The notes under the pieces: model-generated
Database searches by the model: none
What the model saw: the letters and a program-made list of their open reading frames with translations, nothing else
What the model was told of the DNA's origin: nothing
Program-made: the position numbers and the translations under genes
Shown: piece after piece, positions 52,694 through 60,530 of the stretch
Numbering within the stretch: position 1 is the first letter of the stretch
Layout of the letters: every line of letters begins with the position of its first letter
DNA from: Microbacteriaceae bacterium
GTDB taxonomy: Bacteria > Actinomycetota > Actinomycetes > Actinomycetales > Microbacteriaceae
Assembly (NCBI GenBank): GCA_019638805.1
Contig: JAHBTA010000002.1
Location: 186,001 to 250,000 of the forward strand
Reading direction: 5' to 3'
Length of the DNA: 64,000 nt

Positions 52694-53631
52694 GAGGAGT
52701 GCTCCCTGGCTGTCGCGATGAACGCGTGCAATTCGGACCGCGTCGCGAGCGCGGGGATGACCTCGGGCACCGTGACCGCGTGGGCCCCCGCGGCTGCGGC
52801 GAACGCCGCCGCGTCTGCGAGCGGCATGCCCTCGACGATCCCCACCGCGAGCGCCGCCGTGAACGCGTCACCCGCTCCGGTGGTGTCGACGACCCGATCG
52901 ACCGGCACGGCCGGGACGTGGACGCGCGAGCCGCCCTCGTCCACGATCGCGCCGTCCCCGCCGCACGTCACCACGACGGCTCCCGGATACCACTCCCGCA
53001 GCCGATCCAGGCAATCGTCAAGGGGGGCATCCGGGGCGCCCGCGTCGCCGTTCCCCCCGGCGAGCATGGAGAGCTCGCCGCGGTTGGGGGTCAGGATGTC
53101 GGCCAGGCCGATGAGATCCCTGTCCTCCACCGCAGGTGCGGGGTTCAGCAGTACGGGCACGCCGCGGTCGCGAGCCAGTCCGGCTGCACGACGCGCGACG
53201 GGGACGGGCACCTCGAGCGAGATCACCAGAAGGCTCGATCGTCCGATGATGGCGGCGAAGCCGTCCACCTCCTCCGCCGCGAGAGCGCCCAGGGCGCCGT
53301 CGGCGATCGTGATCCGGTTCTCGCCCGAGGGGTCGACGAGGATGAACCCCGTCATGGTCGCCTCCGGCGAGTGCACCACCGCGCTCGCGTCGACGTCCTC
53401 CGAGGCCCAGAACTCCAGCGCGGACTCGCCTGCGGCGTCCGGCCCGATGGCGGTGAACAGGCTCGCCTGGGCTCCGAGGCGCCGTATCCCGACGGCCTGG
53501 TTCGAGCCCTTGCCGCCGTGCCCGCTCGACAGGCGGCCGCCCGCGACGGTCTCGCCCGGGCCGGGCACCCGTGGCACGGCCATGGTGAGCCCGACGCCAT
53601 AGCCGCCGACGACTGCGATCACCTGTGACAA
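52690..53631 (-). CDS. rbsK: Ribokinase-like PfkB family kinase
   Basis: 313 residues. G-G-K-G-S-N-Q-A near residue 39 is the PfkB substrate signature, N-P-A-P in the middle, and D-T-T-G-A-G-D-A-F-T with the catalytic Asp near residue 253. It phosphorylates ribose released by the nucleoside hydrolases, or possibly deoxyribose. Start is TTG 53631 by position behind the promoter; an in-frame GTG six bases in is an alternative. First gene of the operon running to 42817. Confidence 0.85.
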   Translation of the reverse strand: MSQVIAVVGGYGVGLTMAVPRVPGPGETVAGGRLSSGHGGKGSNQAVGIRRLGAQASLFTAIGPDAAGESALEFWASEDVDASAVVHSPEATMTGFILVDPSGENRITIADGALGALAAEEVDGFAAIIGRSSLLVISLEVPVPVARRAAGLARDRGVPVLLNPAPAVEDRDLIGLADILTPNRGELSMLAGGNGDAGAPDAPLDDCLDRLREWYPGAVVVTCGGDGAIVDEGGSRVHVPAVPVDRVVDTTGAGDAFTAALAVGIVEGMPLADAAAFAAAAGAHAVTVPEVIPALATRSELHAFIATAREHSS

Positions 53632-53660
53632 CCCTGTCTCTGGACAAACGTGTACAAGGG

Positions 53661-53689
53661 AAACTAGGAACCCCGCGTGCGGGGGTCAA
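53661..53689 (-). promoter_or_regulatory. Promoter of the ribokinase/nucleoside operon
   Basis: On the minus strand TTGACC (53689-53684) and TAGTTT (53666-53661) are 17 bp apart, a good sigma-70 type match. It would start the transcript about 25 nt before the TTG codon of the ribokinase gene. The palindrome at 53706 lies just upstream of the -35 box, where an activator or repressor could act. Confidence 0.65.
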
Positions 53690-53705
53690 GCGCTTCGCGC
53701 CGCTG

Positions 53706-53719
53706 TGCTCACATGAGCA
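53706..53719. promoter_or_regulatory. Second 14-bp palindrome copy, candidate operator
   Basis: TGCTCACATGAGCA, 13 of 14 bases identical to the perfect palindrome at 42791. It lies 17 bp upstream of the ribokinase promoter's -35 box. Shared sites at both ends of the block suggest common control of deo and nucleoside operons. Confidence 0.55.
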
Positions 53720-53808
53720 ACTGCGGCGATGGCTGAGCAACGCTTGAGCGTCCGGATACGCGCTCGCGCGCGCATCCGAGCACGGTGCCGCCCCGCTACG
53801 CTGTGCCC

Positions 53809-54174
53809 ATGGCCTCCCCCGCACGACCTCCCCTGCGCATCGTGGACGCGGTCGTGGCGGGCGTCATCGCCCTCCTGGGTGCGCTCATCGGCGTGACCAT
53901 CCTCGCCTTCGTGGGCCAGCTCTCCGCGCTCTCCGCCCTGTGCGAAGGCGTGCAGGCAGACGGGCTCAGCTGCAACGCGGGCTACCTCGGCGGCATCACG
54001 GTGCTCGGCATGGCCATCGTCGTCTTCGCCTGGGCGCTCACCGCGGGCTTCGCGCTCGTGCGCATCATCCAGCGCCGGATGGCGTGGTGGCTGCCCCTCG
54101 TGGGCATCGTCGCGATGATCGCGGGCTTCTACCTCGTGGCGCTGCTCGCCGCGGCCTATCAGCCGGCCGGCTGA
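53809..54174 (+). CDS. Three-segment membrane protein, unknown function
   Basis: 121 residues with three membrane segments (about 15-38, 60-85, 92-117) and one Cys pair in the first outer loop (A-L-C-E-G-V and L-S-C-N-A-G-Y). Family not named with confidence. ATG 53809 has TACGCT at 53797-53802 six nt upstream, a likely leaderless start; GTG 53785 is the alternative. Its end overlaps the convergent MFS gene by 16 nt. Confidence 0.65.
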   Translation: MASPARPPLRIVDAVVAGVIALLGALIGVTILAFVGQLSALSALCEGVQADGLSCNAGYLGGITVLGMAIVVFAWALTAGFALVRIIQRRMAWWLPLVGIVAMIAGFYLVALLAAAYQPAG

Positions 54175-55445
54175 ACGGGTTTCGGCGCCACGTCGTCCTC
54201 GACGAAGCGCGGCGCGCGCAGCACCACGAATGCGGGCACCGCGAGCAGGGCCGTCGCGAGCAGGAACCAGAGCGCGAGCGTCCACCCGCCCGTGACCGAC
54301 AGCAGGATGCCCGCCACCAGCGGGCCGAGCATCCCGAGGCTGTATCCGATGCCCTGGACGAATCCGCTCAGCGCGATCGCGCCCACGTGCGTCCGGGACC
54401 GCAACCCGATGAGGGTCAGCGCGAGCGGGAAGAGCCCGGTTCCCGCGGCGATGAGGAGGACCCACAGCACGGGCACGACGGATGGGATCACCAGCATGCC
54501 CAGGTAGCCGACGACCAGCCCGGCGACGGCGACCCCGGTCATGACGAGCGCCCAGCGCCTGGCCAGGAGGGGCACCAGGAACGACGCGGGGATGCCGTAG
54601 AGCGCGAAGAGGCCGAGGACGAGGCCGGCTTGCGCAGCATCCAGGCCGGAGAGGTCCACCAGGAGCGAGGGCAGCCAGGCGAAGATCGCGTAGAAGTGGA
54701 TGCTGGAGAGCCCGAACAGCAGGCCGATCGACCACGCGACGGGTGAGCGCAGCAAGCGCCCGCCGATGCCGGCGTGCTGCGCCTCGACGGCCTGGGCGCC
54801 CGTATCGAGCCGCTCGACATGCCGGCCGTGCGCGATGAGCTGGGCGACCCAGGGAATCACGGCCACGACGCACAGCACGACCCAGACGCCGACCGATACG
54901 CGCCAGCCCGCCGCATCGGCGAGTGGGACGGCGGTGGCGGGCGGCAGGGTCGCCCCCAGGGCGATGACCGTGGCGTAGAGCGAGGTCATCCCGCCGACCC
55001 GATCCGGGAAGTAGCGCTTGACGGCCGGGGGCAGCAGGACGTTGCCCACCCCCGCCCCGAGCAGCGCGAGGGCCGTACCGATGAGCAGCACCACCGGATC
55101 GTGCGCGACCGCGCGCACGACGTGCCCGACGCCGCCGATGAGCAGCGACGCGACCAGGGTGGTCTCGAGCCCGAAGCGCCGCGTCGCGGGCGGCGTGAGC
55201 AGCCCGGCGAGACCGAACAGCACGGGCGGCGCCGTCCCGATGAGCGCGAGCATGGTGGCGCCCAGCGGGATGTCCGGGTCGATCCGGTCGAAGAGCGGCG
55301 ACACCGCACCCACCGCGAGACGAAGGGTGAGCGCGACCAGCACGATCCCGCCGAGCGCGAGCAGCCGACCGCGCAGGAGAGGACGGCCCGCGCCGCCCGG
55401 ACCGCCGCCCGTGCTCATGCTGTCGGGTTCGGCCGGGCGAGTCAC
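54159..55445 (-). CDS. MFS transporter of CynX/NimT type
   Basis: 428 residues, 12 membrane segments with a long cytoplasmic loop (E-R-L-D-T-G-A-Q-A-V-E-A-Q-H). The overall pattern, including L-R-L-A-V-G-A-V-S-P-L and P-P-A-V-K-R-Y-F-P-D-R, matches the CynX family (cyanate/nitroimidazole-type permeases); substrate is unknown. GTG 55445 has TAGGCT at 55452-55457 six nt upstream, overlapping the ribF stop, so it can be transcribed independently as a leaderless mRNA. ATG 55418 is the alternative start. Confidence 0.8.
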   Translation of the reverse strand: MTRPAEPDSMSTGGGPGGAGRPLLRGRLLALGGIVLVALTLRLAVGAVSPLFDRIDPDIPLGATMLALIGTAPPVLFGLAGLLTPPATRRFGLETTLVASLLIGGVGHVVRAVAHDPVVLLIGTALALLGAGVGNVLLPPAVKRYFPDRVGGMTSLYATVIALGATLPPATAVPLADAAGWRVSVGVWVVLCVVAVIPWVAQLIAHGRHVERLDTGAQAVEAQHAGIGGRLLRSPVAWSIGLLFGLSSIHFYAIFAWLPSLLVDLSGLDAAQAGLVLGLFALYGIPASFLVPLLARRWALVMTGVAVAGLVVGYLGMLVIPSVVPVLWVLLIAAGTGLFPLALTLIGLRSRTHVGAIALSGFVQGIGYSLGMLGPLVAGILLSVTGGWTLALWFLLATALLAVPAFVVLRAPRFVEDDVAPKPVQPAG

Positions 55446-55451
55446 CCGACG

Positions 55452-55457
55452 AGCCTA
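55452..55457 (-). promoter_or_regulatory. -10-like element TAGGCT deciding the start of the CynX-type gene
   Basis: Ends 6 nt before GTG 55445 and overlaps the TAG stop of ribF. No ribosome-binding site is present for GTG 55445 or for ATG 55418, so the hexamer is the main evidence for the GTG. Confidence 0.45.
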
Positions 55458-56423
55458 GCCCCGGGTCGACCCCGGCTCGGACGCCAGCAGCTCGCGGATG
55501 CGCGCCGCGTCCGCGTCGAGCTGCGCCACGAGGGCGGCCGCATCCGGGAACCGGTTCATGGGCCGGATGCGCTCGACGAACTCCAGCTCGATGGTCCGGT
55601 CGTAGAGGTCCAGTTTCCGATCCAGCAGGTGCGCCTCGACCTGGTGCTGGGGCACGCCCTCGAAGGTCGGGTTGTTGCCGATCGAGACCGCCGCCCCGTG
55701 GCGCTCGCCGTCGACGATCGCCCAGGAGGCATACACGCCGTCCTCGGGCAGCAGCCCCTCGATGTGCGGATCCAGGTTCGCGGTCGGGTAGCCCAGCTCG
55801 CGCCCGCGTTTCTCGCCGTGCACGACCTGCGACCGCACCGAGGGCGGGCGGCCGAGCACGCGCGCGGCCTCGCGCACGCGCCCGGACTGCACGAGCTCTC
55901 TGACCCAGGTCGAGGATGCGCGCCTGGGCGTCCCCGCGTCGTCCAGGAGGAGGTCCTCGATCACGACGACCTCGAAGCCGTGCTCTCCCCCGAGCGCGCG
56001 CAGGTCCTCCAGATGCCCCGCCCTGCGGGAGCCGAACCGGAAATCGCTCCCGGCCAGCACGACGCGGGCGTGCAGGGCGTCGACGAGCACGCGCCGCACG
56101 AACTCCTCGGGCTCCCAGGCGGCCACCGCCGGCGTGAACTCGAGCACGAGAGCCGCCGCGACCCCCGCCGACTCGAGCAGCTCGACCTTCTGGTCCGGGC
56201 TCACCAGGTCGGGCGGGAGCGGGAGGTCCGGGCGGATCACGCTGAGCGGATTGCGATCGAAGGTGACCACGGCGGGCACGTGCCCGGCGGCGTCCGCGCG
56301 AGCACACAGCTGCCGGATGACGTCGCGGTGGCCCAGGTGGACCCCGTCGAACTTCCCGACCGTCACGGCGGATGGCCCGAAGCCGTCCGGGACGCCCTCC
56401 ACGCCGCGGAAGACCCGCATCAT
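55455..56423 (-). CDS. ribF: Bifunctional riboflavin kinase/FAD synthetase
   Basis: 322 residues (321 if the second ATG is used). N-terminal adenylyltransferase: V-T-V-G-K-F-D-G-V-H-L-G-H with the nucleotide-binding H-L-G-H, and S-D-F-R-F-G. C-terminal flavokinase: R-G-R-E-L-G-Y-P-T-A-N-L, Y-A-S-W-A and T-I-E-L-E-F-V-E-R-I-R. It makes FMN and FAD from riboflavin. The start overlaps the stop of the upstream membrane gene (ATGATG). Confidence 0.92.
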   Translation of the reverse strand: MMRVFRGVEGVPDGFGPSAVTVGKFDGVHLGHRDVIRQLCARADAAGHVPAVVTFDRNPLSVIRPDLPLPPDLVSPDQKVELLESAGVAAALVLEFTPAVAAWEPEEFVRRVLVDALHARVVLAGSDFRFGSRRAGHLEDLRALGGEHGFEVVVIEDLLLDDAGTPRRASSTWVRELVQSGRVREAARVLGRPPSVRSQVVHGEKRGRELGYPTANLDPHIEGLLPEDGVYASWAIVDGERHGAAVSIGNNPTFEGVPQHQVEAHLLDRKLDLYDRTIELEFVERIRPMNRFPDAAALVAQLDADAARIRELLASEPGSTRG

Positions 56424-56845
56424 GCCTCCGCGCCGGCCCTGCGCGCTCGCAACCACAGCAGTCCCAGCACGGGCAGCACGAGGGGAACGAACAGGTAGCC
56501 GGCGCCGAAGACGCTCCACACCGTGGCCTCGCGGCCGAACGGCTCGACCGACTCCAGCCCCAGGGCACCGGGCGCCAGGACGCTCAGCGCACCGATCACG
56601 ACGACCCCGGCCAGCTCGAAGCAGATGGTGGCGAACGCCACCCGGTCCCACCCCAGCGCGAGCGCGATGGTCGCCACGATGTACACGACGGCGGCGAGTG
56701 CCGAGAGCGAGTAGGCGATGGGCGCGTCGCCGAACCGGTCGATGATCTGGAACGCCGACCGTCCGGTCGCCGCGAGCGCCAGGACCGCGTAGACCGCGAC
56801 GAGCACGCGTCCCGCCCCCGAGTTTCGCCTGGCGGATGCAGTCAC
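56420..56845 (-). CDS. Four-segment membrane protein before ribF
   Basis: 141 residues with four membrane segments and a basic C-terminus (W-L-R-A-R-R-A-G). No known domain recognised. TACTCT at 56853-56858 lies 7 nt before GTG 56845, a probable leaderless start. It overlaps ribF and could be cotranscribed with it. Confidence 0.6.
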   Translation of the reverse strand: MTASARRNSGAGRVLVAVYAVLALAATGRSAFQIIDRFGDAPIAYSLSALAAVVYIVATIALALGWDRVAFATICFELAGVVVIGALSVLAPGALGLESVEPFGREATVWSVFGAGYLFVPLVLPVLGLLWLRARRAGAEA

Positions 56846-56868
56846 GTGGTCCAGAGTACCGGCCCGCG

Positions 56869-57237
56869 TCAGGCCAGTTGGACGGTCCAGATCTGGTGCA
56901 TGCGGTACGCCATGATGGCGACGGCGAGTGCGCCCACACCGAGCACGACCGTGCTCCAGCGGGACTTGTCCAGCAGCGCCCACAGCACCGCGAGCGACGG
57001 GATGATCGCCGCGGTCACCAGGTACAGCCAGAACTCCAGGGGCGACCCGGTCGGGGTGTTGCCCACCGCGGGGGCGACGAGGGCGATCACGATCTGCGCG
57101 ATCACGAGCACCTCGACCGCGACAAGCGAGAGGATGCTGACATCCGACGGCCGCCGCCCCGCCAGTCCCAGCCCCACGCACAGCAATCCCGCCGCGGTCG
57201 CCACCGCGACCAGCACGATCGTGTAGCCCAGGATCAC
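56869..57237 (-). CDS. Four-segment membrane protein after truB
   Basis: 122 residues, almost wholly hydrophobic, four membrane segments. GTG 57237 overlaps the TruB stop (GTGA), so it is translationally coupled to truB. The loop P-A-V-G-N-T-P-T-G-S-P-L-E-F-W-L-Y lies in the middle. Function unknown. Confidence 0.65.
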   Translation of the reverse strand: MILGYTIVLVAVATAAGLLCVGLGLAGRRPSDVSILSLVAVEVLVIAQIVIALVAPAVGNTPTGSPLEFWLYLVTAAIIPSLAVLWALLDKSRWSTVVLGVGALAVAIMAYRMHQIWTVQLA

Positions 57238-58118
57238 CGCAGCACCTCATCGCTCGGGAAGTTGACCAGCACGCGGGCCTGGCCGTCCCGCACCTCGACC
57301 AGCCCGGCGAGGACACCCGCCGGGGTGATCGCGGCCACGACGGGGGCGTCCGCGACCTCCAGCCTGACACGCTTGCCGTGCGCGAGGTCGACGGCGCGCT
57401 CCGCGTCGAGCCGCGCGACCGGGAAGAGCTGTGCCGCGATCGAAGCGGGGGTGCGCAGGGAGGCGGGGGCGATGTCGTCGACGGCCACGGCATCCGCCAC
57501 CTCGAACGGGCCGACCGTCTCGCGGCGCAACGCGGTCAGGTGGCCGCCGACGCCGAGCGCCGCGCCCAGGTCCCGCGCCAGGGCCCGAATGTAGGTGCCG
57601 GAGGAGCACTCGATGACCGCGTCGAGGTCGATCACGGCGCCGCTCCTGCGCTCGGCGAGCACCTCGAAGCGCGAGACGGTCACCTCGCGCGGTGCCAGCA
57701 CGACCTCCTCGCCCGAGCGCGCGCGGTCGTAGGCGCGCCTGCCCTGCACTTTGACCGCCGAGTAGGTCGAGGGCACCTGCGAGATCGTGCCGGTGAGCGC
57801 CCGGATGCCCTCGTCGATGTGCTCCCGCGCGACACCGCTCGCGTCGGCCGTCGCCGTCGGCTCCCCCTCGGCGTCGTCGGTGGCGGTCGAGATCCCCAGC
57901 CGGAAGGTCGTGGTGTAGCGCTTCCCGAGGCCCACCAGGTGGGTGAGGAGCCGCGTCGCGCTTCCCGCGCCGAGCACGAGCAGGCCGGTGGCCATCGGGT
58001 CGAGGGTGCCCGCGTGCCCGACCTTGCGGGTCCCGATCGCGCGGCGAGCGCGCGCGACCACGTCGTGGCTCGTCATGCCCTGCGGCTTGTCGACGAGCAG
58101 GATTCCGGTCGGGTTCAC
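57234..58118 (-). CDS. truB: tRNA pseudouridine-55 synthase
   Basis: 294 residues. G-I-L-L-V-D-K-P-Q-G-M-T-S at the N-terminus, the catalytic Asp in V-G-H-A-G-T-L-D-P-M-A-T-G, and R-G-R-R-A-Y-D-R-A-R in place of the K-x-x-G-x-R-x-Y motif. It converts U55 of tRNA to pseudouridine. GTG 58118 overlaps the upstream stop (GTGA). A C-terminal PUA-like domain (L-F-P-V-A-R-L-D, G-K-R-V-R-L-E) is present. Confidence 0.92.
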   Translation of the reverse strand: MNPTGILLVDKPQGMTSHDVVARARRAIGTRKVGHAGTLDPMATGLLVLGAGSATRLLTHLVGLGKRYTTTFRLGISTATDDAEGEPTATADASGVAREHIDEGIRALTGTISQVPSTYSAVKVQGRRAYDRARSGEEVVLAPREVTVSRFEVLAERRSGAVIDLDAVIECSSGTYIRALARDLGAALGVGGHLTALRRETVGPFEVADAVAVDDIAPASLRTPASIAAQLFPVARLDAERAVDLAHGKRVRLEVADAPVVAAITPAGVLAGLVEVRDGQARVLVNFPSDEVLR

Positions 58119-59803
58119 CGGGCGCGGGCGGGCTCGACGACCTCGCCCGGGTACGGGAACCAGCGCAGCTCCTCGAAGCCAGCAGGGGTCTGCGGCATCC
58201 CGAGCGGCTCGCGCGGGTGGGCTCGCGCCTCCGCCAGCACCGCGCGCGCCTCGTCCAGGTAGTGGGCCAGGTCGTGGTGCTCGCGTCGGCGCCGGCGATC
58301 CGGGTAGCGCATGGTGCCGTCGGCGTAGTCCACCTCGCGCAACGACATGGGCGGCCGGATCGCGCCGGCCTCGCGGTGGCGCCAGAGCCCGGTGTCCGGT
58401 TCGAAGCGGTAGCTGGGCAGCAGCGCGGCGCCCTCGGCTGCCACCAGCCGGACGGCCCGGATGATGTAGTCGAAGGTCTCGTCGTCGATGAAGTAGTTGA
58501 AGTTGACGCGCACCCAGCCCGGCTTGATGCCCTCGCACGCGCCGCCCAGCACCGCGAGTTCGATCGCGCGCGAACGCTCGGCGTCGATGCCGAGCAGTCG
58601 GTGCCCGTACGGGCCGGCGCACGAGCACCCACCGCGCGCCTGGATGCCGAAAAGATCGTTGAGAACGGCCACGACGAAGTTGTGGTGCAGATAGCGACCG
58701 CCGTGCCGGACGACGAACGAGACGATCGAGAGCCGCTCGGCGTCGTGGCTGCCGAGGATCTCGACGCCCGGGGACGCGTCCCAGGCCCGGATCGCCTCGG
58801 TCACGAAGCGCTCCTCCCGGCGGCGGATCTCGTCCACACCGACCGCGGCCTTGAGCTGGAAGACAAGCCCGGCCCGGATCGACTCGACGATCGCGGGCGT
58901 GCCGCCCTCCTCGCGGTGCGCGATGTCGGGGTGAAAGTCGTGGTCGTCGGAGTTGACGTAGGACACCGTGCCCCCGCCGACCACCACGGGCACCCGGTTG
59001 GTGAAGAGCGAGCGCTTGGCCACCAGGACGCCGGGTGTCCCCGGCCCGCCGATGAGCTTGTGCGTCGAGATGAAGACGGCGTCGTAGCCCTCGAGGTCGT
59101 CCGCCGGGCGCATGTCGATGTCGACGTAGGGCGCGGCCGCCGCGAAGTCCCAGAACGCGAGCGCATCGTACTCGTGCAGCAAGCGCGAGACCGCCGCGGT
59201 GTCGGTGATGATGCCCGTGACGTTGGAGGCCGCGGAGAACGACCCGATGCGCAGCGGCCGGTCGGCGTGCCGTTCGAGTTCCGACCGCAGGTGGTCCAGG
59301 TCGATGTGCCCGTCCGGCGACTCCCGGATCGTGACGACGTCGGCGATCGACTCGCGCCAGGCCAGCTCGTTCGAGTGGTGTTCGAAGGGCCCCAGGAAGA
59401 CGACGGGGCGCCGGTTGGGCGGGATCGCATCCGTCACGTGCCAGGTGTCGTCCAGTGCCGAGGGCACCCGCAGGCCGAGCACCCCGATGAGCTTGTCGAT
59501 CGCGTAGGTGGAGCCGCTGCCGCAGAACAGCACGACGTGGTCGTCGGTCGCTCCCGTGCACTCGGCGATGATCTGGCGGGCCTCCTCGCGGTAGCGCGAG
59601 GTCTGCAGCCCGGTGCCCGAGGACTCGGTGTGCGTGTTCGCGTACAGGGGCAGGACCGCCCTGCGGATGTAGTCCTCGATGAAGCCCAGCGACCGGCCGG
59701 ACGCCGTGTAGTCGGCGTAGACCACGGGGCGCTGGCCGTATGGTCCGTCGACGACGTCGTCGGCGCCGATGACGGACGCGCGGATCGTCTCGATCAGGTC
59801 CAT
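58115..59803 (-). CDS. Class V aminotransferase (cysteine-desulfurase-like) with extra C-terminal domain
   Basis: 562 residues. PLP-binding Lys in S-T-H-K-L-I-G-G-P-G-T-P-G, aromatic and His contacts (H-H-S-N-E), and a Cys pair in R-G-G-C-S-C-A-G-P placed like the SufS active-site Cys. About 110 residues after the core (P-P-M-S-L-R-E-V-D-Y onwards) are an addition not found in SufS/IscS. No U-type scaffold gene is adjacent. TAGGGT at 59810-59815 lies six nt before ATG 59803. It overlaps truB by four nt, so it heads the truB transcript. Confidence 0.78.
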   Translation of the reverse strand: MDLIETIRASVIGADDVVDGPYGQRPVVYADYTASGRSLGFIEDYIRRAVLPLYANTHTESSGTGLQTSRYREEARQIIAECTGATDDHVVLFCGSGSTYAIDKLIGVLGLRVPSALDDTWHVTDAIPPNRRPVVFLGPFEHHSNELAWRESIADVVTIRESPDGHIDLDHLRSELERHADRPLRIGSFSAASNVTGIITDTAAVSRLLHEYDALAFWDFAAAAPYVDIDMRPADDLEGYDAVFISTHKLIGGPGTPGVLVAKRSLFTNRVPVVVGGGTVSYVNSDDHDFHPDIAHREEGGTPAIVESIRAGLVFQLKAAVGVDEIRRREERFVTEAIRAWDASPGVEILGSHDAERLSIVSFVVRHGGRYLHHNFVVAVLNDLFGIQARGGCSCAGPYGHRLLGIDAERSRAIELAVLGGACEGIKPGWVRVNFNYFIDDETFDYIIRAVRLVAAEGAALLPSYRFEPDTGLWRHREAGAIRPPMSLREVDYADGTMRYPDRRRRREHHDLAHYLDEARAVLAEARAHPREPLGMPQTPAGFEELRWFPYPGEVVEPARAR

Positions 59804-59825
59804 GCCGAGACCCTAACGCCCGCCC

Positions 59826-60431
59826 TCAGGTGCGCGCGAGATCCCGAAGCATGGATGCCTTGGCCGGCATCGTGCCCTCGATCAGCTCCCGCGCGTCACG
59901 GTCGGTGTCGAAGTCGGCACCCATGCGCAGCGCGACCAGGGTGTTGATCATCATGCCCTCGGCCAGGAAGTCGGCCGCCTGCTCGGGCGAGAACCCGCCC
60001 TCGTCGCGGAGCACCCGGTACACCTCGAGGAACCCGGCCCGCACGATGGGCCCGACCTCGGGATCGGCACCCAGCATGAAGCCCTGCATGAGGCTCAGCA
60101 GCAGACCGCGATCGGACAACAGCTCGACGTAGCAGCGGCCGATGCAGCCGGGCAGCTCGGGTGTCGCGCGCCCCTGCGCGGCGATCTCGCGGCGGAACTC
60201 CCGCAGCAGAGTGCCGAGGGAACGCTGGAGCACGGCCTCGAAGAGCGCCGACTTGGTGCCGAACATGCGGACGACGTAGGGCTGGCTCACGCCGGCCGCC
60301 TTGGCGACGGCGTCGGTCGTGGTGCCCACGTAGCCGCGCTCGCCGAAGACCCCGGATGCCGCGGCCAGGATGAGTTCGCGGCGCTCCTCGGACTTCATAC
60401 GCGGGGCGCCGCTGCCCTTCTGGCGCGGCAT
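59826..60431 (-). CDS. TetR-family repressor of the adjacent efflux gene
   Basis: 201 residues: helix-turn-helix at about 15-60 (R-E-L-I-L-A-A-A-S-G-V-F-G-E-R-G-Y-V-G-T, A-G-V-S-Q-P-Y-V-V-R-M-F-G) and a ligand domain ending in the typical C-terminal helices. ATG 60431 is chosen because AAGGAGGG precedes it directly; the upstream in-frame ATG at 60461 would lie inside the -35 box of the divergent gene. It is divergent from the DHA2 transporter gene, whose promoter carries a palindromic site. Confidence 0.88.
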   Translation of the reverse strand: MPRQKGSGAPRMKSEERRELILAAASGVFGERGYVGTTTDAVAKAAGVSQPYVVRMFGTKSALFEAVLQRSLGTLLREFRREIAAQGRATPELPGCIGRCYVELLSDRGLLLSLMQGFMLGADPEVGPIVRAGFLEVYRVLRDEGGFSPEQAADFLAEGMMINTLVALRMGADFDTDRDARELIEGTMPAKASMLRDLART

Positions 60432-60454
60432 ACCCTCCTTGATCGCGGTCACGC

Positions 60455-60483
60455 TTGACATGTTATCAGTCGATTACTAGTCT
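60455..60483 (+). promoter_or_regulatory. Promoter of the efflux transporter gene
   Basis: TTGACA (60455-60460), 17 bp spacer, TAGTCT (60478-60483), on the plus strand, reading toward ATG 60531. The consensus -35 box and exact spacing stand out. The transcript would start inside the palindrome at 60486-60507. Confidence 0.65.
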
Positions 60484-60485
60484 CC

Positions 60486-60507
60486 GTTGTAATCATCCGA
60501 TTACAAC
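60486..60507. promoter_or_regulatory. 22-bp palindromic TetR operator candidate
   Basis: gttgtaatc (60486-60494), 4 bp, then its reverse complement gattacaac (60499-60507). It overlaps the expected transcription start of the transporter gene, ideal for repression. A related half-site tcgattac lies at 60470-60477. AT-rich against a GC-rich background. Confidence 0.7.
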
Positions 60508-60530
60508 ATACAATTCCGACGGAGAATCCC

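Noticed and set aside
42817..53631. Prophage or integrative element carrying the nucleoside block
   Set aside because: Base composition and codon use match the neighbours, no integrase, tRNA target or flanking repeats are present apart from the regulatory palindromes.
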